From Xylanibacter rarus (GTDB taxonomy: Bacteria > Bacteroidota > Bacteroidia > Bacteroidales > Bacteroidaceae): a stretch of 64,000 bases of DNA. Below the pieces are notes generated by a model, which saw nothing but the letters and a program-made list of their open reading frames with translations, searched no databases and was not told the DNA's origin. The position numbers and the translations under genes were made by a program. Shown piece after piece: positions 43,111 to 51,834 of this stretch; within the stretch, counting starts at the first letter, position 1; every line of letters begins with the position of its first letter. The stretch is taken from positions 62,001 to 126,000 of the forward strand of contig NZ_LFQU01000001.1 of NCBI RefSeq assembly GCF_001275135.1, written 5' to 3'.

Positions 43111-43608
43111 TTAGATATTTTTTACAAAATCGTCAATAATTCGGGAAATGCTCTCCGGAGTCTCCTGAACCTTAAAATTGACGCAAACCTCCATGACATC
43201 ATCCGCATCCGGTTTTATGTTGCTCATCTGCATCTGGAGATTGGCTCTTTGTGGGCTGGATAACAATAAGTTGTTTTCCGGAATCTGTGATTCCACGCTT
43301 CCGACCTTCGCCTTGAACTTTATCTGCACATTATCCATCGCAAGATAATGATGGGATATCAAAGCTATAAGTGGAATATCAATAGTCTTGTCTCCAACCA
43401 TGATTTTTTTCGATTGGAACGTATTTGCGTTATTTGCATTTGTTCCTTCAAAAAGTCTGGTCAGATTTTGTATCTGATGATTCTGCAATGTATCTTGTGC
43501 ACAGTTTACGGCGTATTGCAAACCATTCATAATATCAGAGAATGAATTGGTTTGAACACTGTCCGGCTCATCGTCATTATTTTTCTTGTCTCTGTGAAAA
43601 AGTCCCAT
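43111..43608 (-). CDS. DUF2589-like protein, second copy
   Basis: A 165-residue protein paralogous in order of motifs to the neighbour: FSDIMNGLQYAVNCAQDTLQ corresponds to the N-terminal helix block and IPLIALISHHYLAMDNVQIK to the VPIPSL-type block. The C-terminal ETPESISRIIDDFVKNI replaces the partner's tail. No signal peptide. It shares an operon with 42385 and with the small frame at 43618. Confidence 0.65.
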   Translation of the reverse strand: MGLFHRDKKNNDDEPDSVQTNSFSDIMNGLQYAVNCAQDTLQNHQIQNLTRLFEGTNANNANTFQSKKIMVGDKTIDIPLIALISHHYLAMDNVQIKFKAKVGSVESQIPENNLLLSSPQRANLQMQMSNIKPDADDVMEVCVNFKVQETPESISRIIDDFVKNI

Positions 43609-43617
43609 GTTTTTAAT

Positions 43618-43761
43618 TTAATTACTTGATTTGTTGCCTTTAATGAGCACCAATCTTGGCAATGTCCGGCTTACAGCTTCCATATTTACACTGGAGTCTA
43701 TATTATTATTAACAATGCCTTGATGCCAAAACCTATATGGTGGATTCTCCGTGTGTTCCAT
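43618..43761 (-). CDS. Small protein at the head of the DUF2589 operon
   Basis: Forty-seven codons starting MEHTENPPYRFWHQGIVNNN. An unusually strong ribosome-binding site, AGGAGG, lies six bases upstream, stronger than those of its neighbours. It ends nine bases before the next gene. No family recognised; the strong site argues that it is translated. Confidence 0.5.
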   Translation of the reverse strand: MEHTENPPYRFWHQGIVNNNIDSSVNMEAVSRTLPRLVLIKGNKSSN

Positions 43762-43805
43762 CACGTCCTCCTTTTTTTATTGGGGTTATACTTCGTTTAA
43801 TGTTC

Positions 43806-43834
43806 GTTGCGGACGGAACATTTCCGCCCGCAAC
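43806..43834 (-). terminator. Hairpin after the fimbrillin genes
   Basis: GTTGCGG-a-CGGAA and TTCCG-c-CCGCAAC form a strong stem just downstream of the fimbrial operon's last stop (43838). A related sequence, partly conserved, follows the preceding gene at about 45570-45600. No T-run follows on the leftward strand. Confidence 0.4.
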
Positions 43835-43837
43835 GGC

Positions 43838-44057
43838 TTACTGCTTCCTCAAGGTAGGCAATGCTCCGTTAAGTTCGTAACGCCACTTTGAGCCTGCGTT
43901 CTGCAAGGCGGTGTTCATGGCATCAACGGCGTTCTTCCAGGTAACGCCAGTGCCGTCCACCTTCGTGGCTTCGGTGCTTTTCTTATTGTAGCCGATACCT
44001 TGTTCATGATTGTTCTTCCAATAGCAGGCGGTCATCACGTTGGCGTAGTTATTTCCC
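43838..44057 (-). pseudogene. C-terminal end of the GLUG fimbrillin, out of frame
   Basis: In the frame shifted relative to the gene at 44049 this encodes NNYANVMTACYWKNNHEQGI then AVDAMNTALQNAGSKWRYEL, ending LPTLRKQ. The intact paralogue at 45602 ends with nearly the same residues fused to its GLUG repeats. The break coincides with the seven-A tract at 44058-44064; six As would restore the frame. Confidence 0.7.
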
Positions 44058-45539
44058 AAAAAAACCGCCGATATGTACATAGCCAGTGCTACTACCCGTA
44101 CTGGTTACGTTGCCCGTGGCATAGCAGGCAAGGAGGCTGCTTCCTGCGTTCATTCCCACCAGACCGCCGCCAGCGATATTCTTTTTGGGGGCTATTTCTA
44201 TGGTCACGTTGCCCGTGGCATAGCAAGCGGTCAGGGTGGCACTCGAATTCGTCTGACCTGCCACGCCGCCGACATCGACCGTTCCCTTCACTGTGGCCGA
44301 GGAGCTGCATCCGGTGATGGAACCGCCTATTTGAACACCCACCACACCGCCGACATACACCGTGCCGCTGACGCTGCCCGACACCGAGCAGTTTTCAATG
44401 GTGCCCCAGCCAGATCCTACCACGCCGCCAATACTGCCGCCATATATTTGATTGCTTGTTATCTGTACGCCCTCCATCACCACGTTCTTCACCGTACCAG
44501 CTCTATTGAGCCAGCCGAACAGACCCGCAAATTCGTCATTTGTCGTAAAGGTCAGCCCCGTAATGGTATGGCCGCCACCGTCGAAGGTGCCTTTGTATGA
44601 GTTGTCGTAGTCTGTGCCTATCGGTGTCCAGTCTTTGCCTGTGAGGTCAATGTCAGCGGTGAGGGTAATGTTTATGTCGGTCTTACCTCCGTTCACTAAT
44701 TCGGCTACATTCAGCAGGCCGTCGGCGTTATAGACCGTGTAGCTGCCGTTGCTCTCTATGGTATAGCCCAGGTCTTTTGCCGCAGCGAGGGAGACGGTGT
44801 AGGTATATTCACCGCCCGCCTGCCAGTCGGTAGCATTCTTCATCTTATAAACGAAGGTCTTGCCGTTAGTGAAGGTGCTGGTAATGAAGGCTGTGCCAGC
44901 TGCCACACTTTGCGGGGCGACGATGGCGGTGTAGGTGTTGCTGCCCTTGTCATACGGGACGATTATATCCGGGTTGTCGCCTTCGGTGGAGAGACCCGTC
45001 AACTGCACGGATGCCAGCCCCTCGGTGTAGTCCGTCAGAACGACGGTCACTCGCGCCGTGCGGTGGGTGAAGCGGAGCGTGGGGCTACCGTAGATCACCT
45101 TCTGTCCGTCGGCTACGATGAGGTCGCTGGTCTCAAAGTCTTTCTGGGCACTTTGGTTGGCTTTTACCTTTACCGCAGGTGGGGTTGTCTCGCCAGCGGT
45201 GTAGGGCCACCACGCTGTGACGGTGATGTCGTTGTGGTTGGTCCAGTAGTACGGGTCGGTGGAGGTCAGCGTGGCGCTGGTGGGGTCGGCGGTGGAGGGC
45301 GTCACGTTGTACGTCTTCACCATGCCGTCCATCAGAACTGCCACGCTCTGCACACCCGTCCAATTGCCATTCGCGGGGGCACGGGTGCCGGCGGTGGCTG
45401 TCGCGGCGGGATTCAGCCCCGTGGCGGTGAAGACGATGGGTGTGCCTTCCGCCCCTTCCGGTAGGAAGCCCGCTTCGTCCTGCGTGCAGGCGCCCAATAA
45501 GAGGGCGAGCGCTGCAAGTGCAAAAAATCTTATCCTCAT
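44049..45539 (-). CDS. Fimbrillin-family lipoprotein with GLUG repeats, frameshifted at the end
   Basis: A 496-residue surface lipoprotein: signal MRIRFFALAALALLLGAC with the lipobox Cys at residue 18, an N-terminal fimbrillin-like domain (TAWWPYTAGETTPPAVK) to about residue 260, then GLUG-type repeats (GGVVGSGWGTIENCSVSGSV, VGGVVGVQIGGSITGC). It terminates at IGGFFGK because of an extra A; about 70 more residues follow in another frame. Probably a fimbrial tip or accessory adhesin. Tandem paralogue of 45602. Confidence 0.75.
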   Translation of the reverse strand: MRIRFFALAALALLLGACTQDEAGFLPEGAEGTPIVFTATGLNPAATATAGTRAPANGNWTGVQSVAVLMDGMVKTYNVTPSTADPTSATLTSTDPYYWTNHNDITVTAWWPYTAGETTPPAVKVKANQSAQKDFETSDLIVADGQKVIYGSPTLRFTHRTARVTVVLTDYTEGLASVQLTGLSTEGDNPDIIVPYDKGSNTYTAIVAPQSVAAGTAFITSTFTNGKTFVYKMKNATDWQAGGEYTYTVSLAAAKDLGYTIESNGSYTVYNADGLLNVAELVNGGKTDINITLTADIDLTGKDWTPIGTDYDNSYKGTFDGGGHTITGLTFTTNDEFAGLFGWLNRAGTVKNVVMEGVQITSNQIYGGSIGGVVGSGWGTIENCSVSGSVSGTVYVGGVVGVQIGGSITGCSSSATVKGTVDVGGVAGQTNSSATLTACYATGNVTIEIAPKKNIAGGGLVGMNAGSSLLACYATGNVTSTGSSTGYVHIGGFFGK

Positions 45540-45601
45540 AATATCTGTTATTTTATTACTCTGGTTCTTTCCGTTGCGGGCGGAACATTTCCCCCGACGG
45601 T

Positions 45602-47404
45602 TTACTGCTTCATCAAGGTGGGCAATGCTCCTTTAAGTTCGTAACGCCACTCTGAGCCTGCGTTCTGCAAGGCGGTGTTCATGGCATCAACGGCATTCTC
45701 CCAGGTAACGTTAGTGCCGTCCACCTTCGTGACATTGGTGCTTCCCCTATTGTAGCTGATACCTTGTTCATGATTGTTCTTCCAATAGCAGGCGGTCACG
45801 GTAATGTAGTTATCTCCCAAAAAGCCGCCGATATGTACATGGCCAGTGCTACTACCAGTACTGGTTACGTTGCCCGTGGCATAGCAGGAAAGGAGGCTGA
45901 TTCCGTCGTTGAATCCTACCAGACCGCCGCCAGAGATATCCTGTGTGCGGTCTATTTCTATGTTCACGTTGCCTGTGGCATAGCAAGCGGTCAAGGTGGC
46001 ACCAAAAATCGTCTGACCTGCCACGCCGCCGACTTTGATCGTTCCCTTCACTGTGGCAGAGGAACTGCATCCGGTGATGGAACCGTCCCTTTGAACACCC
46101 ACCACACCGCCGACATACATCGTGCCGCTGACGCTGCCCGACACCGAGCAGTTTTCAATGGTGCCCCAGCTATATCCTGCCACGCCGCCGGCATAACCCG
46201 ACCTGTGATTGCATGTTATCTGTATGCCATCCATCACCACATTCTTCACCGTAGCGGCGCCATTATTGAAATTACCGAGATAGCCGAACAGACCCGCATA
46301 TTCGTCATTTGTCGTAACGGTTAGCCCCGTGATGGTATGGCCGCCGCCGTCGAAGGTGCCGGTGTATGAGTTGTCGTAGTCTGTGCCTATCGGCGTCCAG
46401 CCTTTGCCTGTGAGGTCAATGTTTTTGTCGAGGGTAATGTTTATGTCGGTCTTACCTCCGTTCACTAATTCGGCTACATTCATCAGGCCGTCTGCGTTAT
46501 AGACCGTGTAGGTCTTGGTGTTGCTGTCGTAGTTGTAGCCCAAATCCTCAGCCTCACCACTCTCGCCGCCGCCGTCAACCCAGCTGCCGATGGTGCAACC
46601 CTCTAACGTCAGGCCGGTGGCGTTCACCTTAACGGTGTAAGAATAGCGGTTGCCAGCCTCTAATACGACGTTGTTCTGCGGGCGGAAGTAGAAGGTGCCG
46701 CCGCCGAGTTCCACCCGGACGAACGGCTTGCCTGCCACAACGGTCTGCGGGGCAGTCAGTGCCTCGTAGGTGTTGCCGCTTGCGTTGTAGGTCTTGATGG
46801 CAGTCGGGTTGCCGTTATCGGCGGACAGGCTCACGAGGCTCACCGTGGCACCGTCCACGCTCGTGAATCCCGTGCCGGGCTTCAGTTCGATTGTCACGCG
46901 TGCCGTGCGGTGGGTAAATTCAAGAGTCGGGGTGTTAAATTCCACCTTCCGGTTCTCAGCAGAGATGAAGTCGCTGTTCTGGAAGTCAGCCAATTTGCTC
47001 TGGTCTTCGGCCACCTTCACGGCAGGCATCTGTGTGATGTTGGCATTGTTGAAGGGCCACCATGCCGATACGGTAATTGGGTCGCGGCTGGTCCAGTAGT
47101 ACGGGTCGTTCTCGCGTGAAAGCGTGGCACTCTTGAAATCGGTAGAAGCCGTTACGGTGTATTCCTTTACCGCATCGCCCATCTTGAGTGCGACGGAAGT
47201 GACGCCCTGCCAGTCGCCGTCCACGGAGGCACGGGTGGAAGGGGCTGCCAGCGGCGTTGCTTCTACGGACAGTCCGGTGGCACGGATGAATACAGGGTAT
47301 TCACCTTCGGGCAGACGGTTATCGCCAGCAAGTTCGTCCTGTGTGCAGGCGGCGAGGGCGAACAGCAGTGCGGTGGCTGCGGGGATAAATAATCTATGTC
47401 TCAT
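45602..47404 (-). CDS. Fimbrillin-family lipoprotein with GLUG repeats
   Basis: A 600-residue lipoprotein with signal MRHRLFIPAATALLFALAAC (lipobox Cys at residue 20). A fimbrillin-like N-terminal half (ITVSAWWPFNNANITQMPAV) is followed by GLUG motif repeats (GGVAGYSWGTIENCSVSGSV onward) and the C-terminal AVDAMNTALQNAGSEWRYEL. It is likely exported, lipidated and assembled at the cell surface as an adhesive component. Repeats in the C-terminal half are nearly identical in DNA to those of the neighbouring gene. Confidence 0.8.
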   Translation of the reverse strand: MRHRLFIPAATALLFALAACTQDELAGDNRLPEGEYPVFIRATGLSVEATPLAAPSTRASVDGDWQGVTSVALKMGDAVKEYTVTASTDFKSATLSRENDPYYWTSRDPITVSAWWPFNNANITQMPAVKVAEDQSKLADFQNSDFISAENRKVEFNTPTLEFTHRTARVTIELKPGTGFTSVDGATVSLVSLSADNGNPTAIKTYNASGNTYEALTAPQTVVAGKPFVRVELGGGTFYFRPQNNVVLEAGNRYSYTVKVNATGLTLEGCTIGSWVDGGGESGEAEDLGYNYDSNTKTYTVYNADGLMNVAELVNGGKTDINITLDKNIDLTGKGWTPIGTDYDNSYTGTFDGGGHTITGLTVTTNDEYAGLFGYLGNFNNGAATVKNVVMDGIQITCNHRSGYAGGVAGYSWGTIENCSVSGSVSGTMYVGGVVGVQRDGSITGCSSSATVKGTIKVGGVAGQTIFGATLTACYATGNVNIEIDRTQDISGGGLVGFNDGISLLSCYATGNVTSTGSSTGHVHIGGFLGDNYITVTACYWKNNHEQGISYNRGSTNVTKVDGTNVTWENAVDAMNTALQNAGSEWRYELKGALPTLMKQ

Positions 47405-47438
47405 AATTCTTCATTCTAATCGATTAATTATTAACATC

Positions 47439-48326
47439 TTACAGGTCAGCACCCACATCTCCACCGTCTATATCGTTCCACTTTGCAATGGTGGCTTCGC
47501 TGACTTCAAGGACTTTGTTGCGTACCTTGACGGTATAGGTATAGTTGTTGCCCGCCTGCAGTGCGCCGTCGGGCACGGTGAGTGTGGCATAATATTCCTG
47601 ACCTTTGTAATTCACAACCAACGGCAGGGATGCAACTGTCTGCGGGAAGAGGATGATCGATGACGTGAGATTGCCGTCTGCCAGATTCATGGTCAGTTCT
47701 CCGGTCTGTGCCCCGTTGTCTGCGGTGGCAATACCGTCGGCCGTGTTGAACGTACCAGTGAGTAACAATCCGGCCAGCGTGTAACGTTCAGGCTTGACCA
47801 CGCTGAAATTCACGCCGTCGCCCGCCTCGAAGGTAAGGGTTATCTGGCTCATGCGGTGGTGGAAGGAGTTGTCTTCACCGCCTTTGGCGGTTTTGTCGGT
47901 GAAGCTTACTACCGGGTTGTTTTTGTCTCCCGTGGCTCCTGAAGCAAAGAGGAAGTCGATGGCAGGCTGGTTCTGCTGCGCCGTGGCATCGGTCGTGGCA
48001 GCGAGGATGCCTCCCGCCGCGTTGTACGGATAGTAGGCGCGGAAAGTATGGGTCTTTGTATCTTCGATATAGATGACCTTTCCTTCTGCCTCAAATTTCC
48101 CGTTTTTCAGGATGAAAGGCACGTTGCCGTACTGGGAATCGTTGCCGATGTCGGTGATGCCGATACGGTCGCCGTTGTCCCAGGTGGTTCCGCTGGCGCG
48201 GGTGGCGGGGGCGATGTTGGCGGTAAACTGGGCGGCCACGGGGTCACCGTTCAGGTTCTCGTTGTCGTTGTTGCAGGCTACAAGTGCGAGGGCGAGCGCT
48301 GCAAGTGCAAAAAATCTTGTCTTCAT
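47439..48326 (-). CDS. Fimbrillin-family structural subunit
   Basis: About 295 residues from the ATG at 48326 (MKTRFFALAALALALVAC, lipobox Cys18). The sequence FTANIAPATRASGTTWDNGD then RIGITDIGNDSQYGN is the standard opening of Bacteroides fimbrillins, including the Arg-containing region where gingipain-like proteases release the strand-exchange peptide in Porphyromonas. Likely the main or minor fimbrial subunit. Its signal-peptide DNA is nearly identical to that of the gene at 44049. Confidence 0.8.
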   Translation of the reverse strand: MKTRFFALAALALALVACNNDNENLNGDPVAAQFTANIAPATRASGTTWDNGDRIGITDIGNDSQYGNVPFILKNGKFEAEGKVIYIEDTKTHTFRAYYPYNAAGGILAATTDATAQQNQPAIDFLFASGATGDKNNPVVSFTDKTAKGGEDNSFHHRMSQITLTFEAGDGVNFSVVKPERYTLAGLLLTGTFNTADGIATADNGAQTGELTMNLADGNLTSSIILFPQTVASLPLVVNYKGQEYYATLTVPDGALQAGNNYTYTVKVRNKVLEVSEATIAKWNDIDGGDVGADL

Positions 48327-48424
48327 TATATCTGTCATTTTATTAGTTAAATTCCATTTCAATAATTGCTGCACCTCAGCAAAATCAAAGCAAGCTTTGC
48401 TTCTGTGTTCGGGTTGCTAATTAT

Positions 48425-49312
48425 TTACAAATCGGCATTTACATCATCACCTTTCACTTCTTCCCAGCCGTTGATTTCGACTCCGTCCACTTCCATGCCT
48501 TCGGGAGTCTCAACCAGCGTTCCGCCGAGGGTCAGCGATTCGCCCTTTCCGGTGTTGAACCCCTTGAGGGCTTCCGTGATGTCGCTTTTCAGCGTCGTGG
48601 GGGTCGGGTTGCCGTCCGCATAGCGGATTTCACCCGTCAGCAGTTGTTCCGTGCCGGTCACACCCAGCAACCGCACCGTGGCTTTCCACTTGCCGGCATC
48701 GTCACCTTCGGTTATCTTGGTGAAGGGCAGCACGACGTTTGAAGCGGCTCCGTAGGTATCGGTAGCGAAATCGAGAGTTCTGGCTGCACCCGTCAGATGG
48801 GCAACAATCTCCGTGATGCGTCCGGCGGCATCCCCCGTCGGTTTGATGATAAGCGTCAGTTCGCGTACCTGCTGCTTCATTGCGGCGGTCAGCGGATAGT
48901 CCTTGTCTTTCTCGATGCTCACCTGTTTCGTATAGGTGAAGAACCATCCCGGGGCATTGTTCACAAAGGCATCCGTTCCTGCCCGGTTTCCCGTGGCTGC
49001 GGCAATGGTGGCGGTGGTACCATTTACCATGATTCCTTCAGCAGGGTTCCACACCGCAAGGGTGTAGCTGCCCGGAGCAAACAGATGGTTGGGGGCATGG
49101 GTGGCGGAAGTCTCCGTACCCGTATAGTCACCCATGGTAACCGTCCATGTGGTAGGTATGTCGATACCCTCACCGCGTGCCGACCAGTCGGCTGTCACCG
49201 CAATCTTCCCATAGTCGGGATGCGGCGTGTCATAAAGCGTGTCCTTCACGCAGGAAGAGAGCAGCACGGCGGCTGCCATTCCTACCATATTTATATATTG
49301 TCTTGCTTTCAT
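48425..49312 (-). CDS. FimB/Mfa2-like fimbrial anchor lipoprotein
   Basis: A 295-residue lipoprotein with lipobox LLSSCVKD (Cys at about residue 21) followed by DTLYDTPHPDYGKIAVTADW, the usual mature start of FimB/Mfa2-type anchor or DUF5119-like proteins of Bacteroidales fimbrial operons. It probably anchors or limits the length of the fimbria. Position directly before the structural subunit supports this. The choice between Mfa2 and DUF5119 families is open. Confidence 0.7.
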   Translation of the reverse strand: MKARQYINMVGMAAAVLLSSCVKDTLYDTPHPDYGKIAVTADWSARGEGIDIPTTWTVTMGDYTGTETSATHAPNHLFAPGSYTLAVWNPAEGIMVNGTTATIAAATGNRAGTDAFVNNAPGWFFTYTKQVSIEKDKDYPLTAAMKQQVRELTLIIKPTGDAAGRITEIVAHLTGAARTLDFATDTYGAASNVVLPFTKITEGDDAGKWKATVRLLGVTGTEQLLTGEIRYADGNPTPTTLKSDITEALKGFNTGKGESLTLGGTLVETPEGMEVDGVEINGWEEVKGDDVNADL

Positions 49313-49328
49313 ACTCTATTCCTCCGTA

Positions 49329-50429
49329 TTAGAATAACTTCCATACCAATGTCACACCGGCGTTGATGGGGCCACACCAATTTTTTGTCTCGTTGCCACA
49401 GCGCACGCGCACACCATCGATGACTTCATATTTTTCGAAATCAGCATTCAGGTAGCCCAAACCGAGGTTGAAATCAAGATCTAATGCCTTGTTTAGTCGC
49501 AGCTGATAGCCGGCGGTGATGCCGCCACCCATCAGGTCGCCCTGCTTGCCTGTTTCGGAAAGCTTGTAGTTGAACTGTCCAGCCTTGAACATCGCGCCCA
49601 GATGCCAGGCTTTCTTCTCACCCATATAGTAACGTACTTCCGGAGCCACTTCCCAGAGTGCATAGCGGCGGTCTTTGTCACTCCAGCTCCAAGAAGTCCA
49701 CGAGCCGTTTACGGCAATGCCCCACGATGGACAGATGCGCCATTCAAGTCCTAAATCTGGTGTCAAGGTAGCCCAGCGCAGCAGGTTGGCACGCAGGGAG
49801 AGATGATAATCAGTTGTGATTTTGGTTTCCGACAGCGTGTCGGCAAGTGTATTTTGTTGAGCGGTTTTCTCGGCTTCTGCCTTTTCAGCGGCAAGTCGGG
49901 CTTCTTCCGCCTTGCGCTGCTCTTCGGCAAGCCGTTCCTGCTCGGCACGCTTCTCGGTTTCTAAGCGTTCGGCTTCCGCCTTGCGTCGTGCTTCTGCTTC
50001 CGCATCCGTCACGGCTGTTTCCTTTACCGGTACCGTCAGGCGCACGGTGACAAAATCACCCTCTGTCACATGATTGCGGGTAATGAAGTTTTCTTCCTTG
50101 ATTTTCGCTCGTGTAATCAGTTCTGATTTCACACGGTTGGCACGAATCTTCGCTGTTGCAAGGTTCTTGACTTCACTGCTCTGCGAATTGCAATATCCGT
50201 CAACCAATAGCGGCAGTTTGCCGTCAAGAATTGTTGCTTTGTTGTTTTCGATACATTCCAACAGGCGGGCAAGTTCCGTGTCATTGCCATTCCAAGGCAC
50301 GTAGAACATGTCCTTCTGCGTAACGAACCGGAAGGTGTAGGTCGTGTCTGCTTTCTGCTGCGCAATGACAGGAAAAGTTAGCGTCATCAGCCACAGAAAC
50401 AGGGTAAGAAAAGTGATTTTTCTGCTCAT
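49329..50429 (-). CDS. DUF3575-type outer-membrane protein of the fimbrial operon
   Basis: A 366-residue secreted protein with a signal peptide (residues 1-23). An OmpA-like segment (LPLLVDGYCNSQSSEVKNLA) is followed by a long Glu/Ala/Arg coiled coil (about residues 140-190) and a C-terminal beta barrel-like region (LSLRANLLRWATLTPDLGLE) typical of DUF3575. Such proteins head many Bacteroidales fimbrial operons. A strong promoter (50461-50491) lies just upstream. Confidence 0.8.
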   Translation of the reverse strand: MSRKITFLTLFLWLMTLTFPVIAQQKADTTYTFRFVTQKDMFYVPWNGNDTELARLLECIENNKATILDGKLPLLVDGYCNSQSSEVKNLATAKIRANRVKSELITRAKIKEENFITRNHVTEGDFVTVRLTVPVKETAVTDAEAEARRKAEAERLETEKRAEQERLAEEQRKAEEARLAAEKAEAEKTAQQNTLADTLSETKITTDYHLSLRANLLRWATLTPDLGLEWRICPSWGIAVNGSWTSWSWSDKDRRYALWEVAPEVRYYMGEKKAWHLGAMFKAGQFNYKLSETGKQGDLMGGGITAGYQLRLNKALDLDFNLGLGYLNADFEKYEVIDGVRVRCGNETKNWCGPINAGVTLVWKLF

Positions 50430-50460
50430 ATAAACTTGAATTCATTATCTTTGTCATCTC

Positions 50461-50491
50461 CAAAGGTAATAAATGCCATTCAGCGCCCAAA
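50461..50491 (-). promoter_or_regulatory. Promoter of the fimbrial operon
   Basis: Leftward TTTG (50488-50491), exactly 19 bases, then TACCTTTG (50461-50468): both Bacteroides boxes with ideal spacing, 32 bases before the ATG at 50429. Confidence 0.75.
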
Positions 50492-50537
50492 ATATTACAA
50501 AAACTTTTTCTGTTGAAATACAGCGTTTTATAAAAAA

Positions 50538-50617
50538 TTGTCGTTTGAGCACTTTTCAAATTGTCGTTTGAGCACCTTTTTGTCGAATTAGCACTTTTTT
50601 GTCGCTTGAGCACTTTT
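50538..50617. repeat. Four direct repeats, putative AraC-type operator
   Basis: TTGTCGTTTGAGCACTTTT (50538), TTGTCGTTTGAGCACCTTTT (50561), TTGTCGAATTAGCACTTTT (50580) and TTGTCGCTTGAGCACTTTT (50599) occur at spacings of 23, 19 and 19 bases, about 50-130 bases upstream of the fimbrial promoter's -33 box. They lie between that operon and the AraC-type gene. Confidence 0.75.
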
Positions 50618-50665
50618 TGAAAATGGGCTTCTGAGACCTTTTTCATCGGCTTTTTACCACACAAA

Positions 50666-51802
50666 TTATTCCAGATTTGCTTTTTTCCACTTGCCAGGCG
50701 TACATCCTTCCTTTTCGGTAAATGATTTGATAAAGTTACTGCGAGAAAGAAAGCCGGAAGACTCAGCCAGCTTCTGTATATTGATTTCCGGATGCTCCTT
50801 CAGTATGTTTTTCGCATACTCCAACCGGAGACCGGTTATCCATTCGCGGAATGTCATTTTATACGTAGTCTTGATATAAGCGGAAAGATAGGTACGGTTC
50901 GTATGAAGTATTTCGGACAGTTCTTTTATGGTAAGTCCCTGCTGGACATAGCCGTCTGTCTTTATCCAGTTGGCCACTTTCTCTATAATTTCTGTATAGG
51001 ACACTGGAACTTCTTTCTCAGAAACTATTTTAGGTTCTGTTTCTGTATCTGTCAGAAGTTCTTCTTCAGACTGTATATCTTGCTCAAAAGCATTTTCCAC
51101 CTGTTCATAGAACAGCAGGTAGTTCTGATAGCTGTAGAAAAGATAGCTGTAGAACGGTATTGACGACAAAATCCAGATAAAAACATATTTGTCTGGCAGA
51201 AATGTCAGCAATCCGCATCCGACACCGAAGATAACAGCCCAATAAGTGAATATGGAAAGCCATTCGATATATGTACCTATATCATCCGCCTGAGTTTCAT
51301 TGAAAATCCGAATGGCTCTACGGTATGCAATTATGACTCTGCGAGCTAAAACGACTCCAAAAACGACTAACCATACAGCTAAAGCAAATAAAGAGAATTT
51401 TTGCATGATTCCGCTTGGCAACAGGAACAACACAACTCCGGAAAGAGTTGAAAATATAATCCATAAAATGATATGTGTCCACACACGCCGTTTGGTAATG
51501 TAAAAACGATCAAGCAACATTATCAATGCCGAACTGAACAGAGAATAGCACAGGAAGTATGTGGACATGTTCATCAATATGGCAGAATCCGCATTTTTGA
51601 ATCGGATACCAAAGAAGAAATGTACCGAATAATTTGCCGAAAGCAGCAGCATAGCTATACCCATAATCTGTCGGGAGCGGAGATAATTCTTGAAAATTTT
51701 CTTTTCAGGAGTCTTTGCAAACAAAAAATAAAAGCCGAAGAATAACATCAACGGCAGTGCGGTATAAAGTGAAAAACTGTATATAGATATAGATGGCTCC
51801 AT
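50666..51802 (-). CDS. AraC-family regulator with membrane-spanning N-terminal half
   Basis: About 378 residues from the ATG at 51802 (MEPSISIYSFSLYTALPLML). Residues 1-245 contain about seven membrane helices, followed by an acidic linker. A C-terminal AraC domain has two helix-turn-helix units (LTIKELSEILHTNRTYLSAY and INIQKLAESSGFLSRSNFIK). It probably senses a signal at the membrane and controls the fimbrial operon through the four repeats. A leftward TAACTTTG box is at 51827-51834. Confidence 0.8.
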   Translation of the reverse strand: MEPSISIYSFSLYTALPLMLFFGFYFLFAKTPEKKIFKNYLRSRQIMGIAMLLLSANYSVHFFFGIRFKNADSAILMNMSTYFLCYSLFSSALIMLLDRFYITKRRVWTHIILWIIFSTLSGVVLFLLPSGIMQKFSLFALAVWLVVFGVVLARRVIIAYRRAIRIFNETQADDIGTYIEWLSIFTYWAVIFGVGCGLLTFLPDKYVFIWILSSIPFYSYLFYSYQNYLLFYEQVENAFEQDIQSEEELLTDTETEPKIVSEKEVPVSYTEIIEKVANWIKTDGYVQQGLTIKELSEILHTNRTYLSAYIKTTYKMTFREWITGLRLEYAKNILKEHPEINIQKLAESSGFLSRSNFIKSFTEKEGCTPGKWKKANLE

Positions 51803-51826
51803 TGTTATGCTTATTTGATTTTGATA

Positions 51827-51834
51827 CAAAGTTA
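51827..51834 (-). promoter_or_regulatory. Promoter -7 box for the AraC-family gene
   Basis: TAACTTTG read leftward, 25 bases before the ATG; -33 box not evident at the usual distance. Confidence 0.5.

Noticed and set aside
44049-47404. The regular repeats of the GLUG genes as a CRISPR-like array
   Set aside because: They are protein-coding repeats of variable spacing in lipoprotein genes, with no cas genes nearby.
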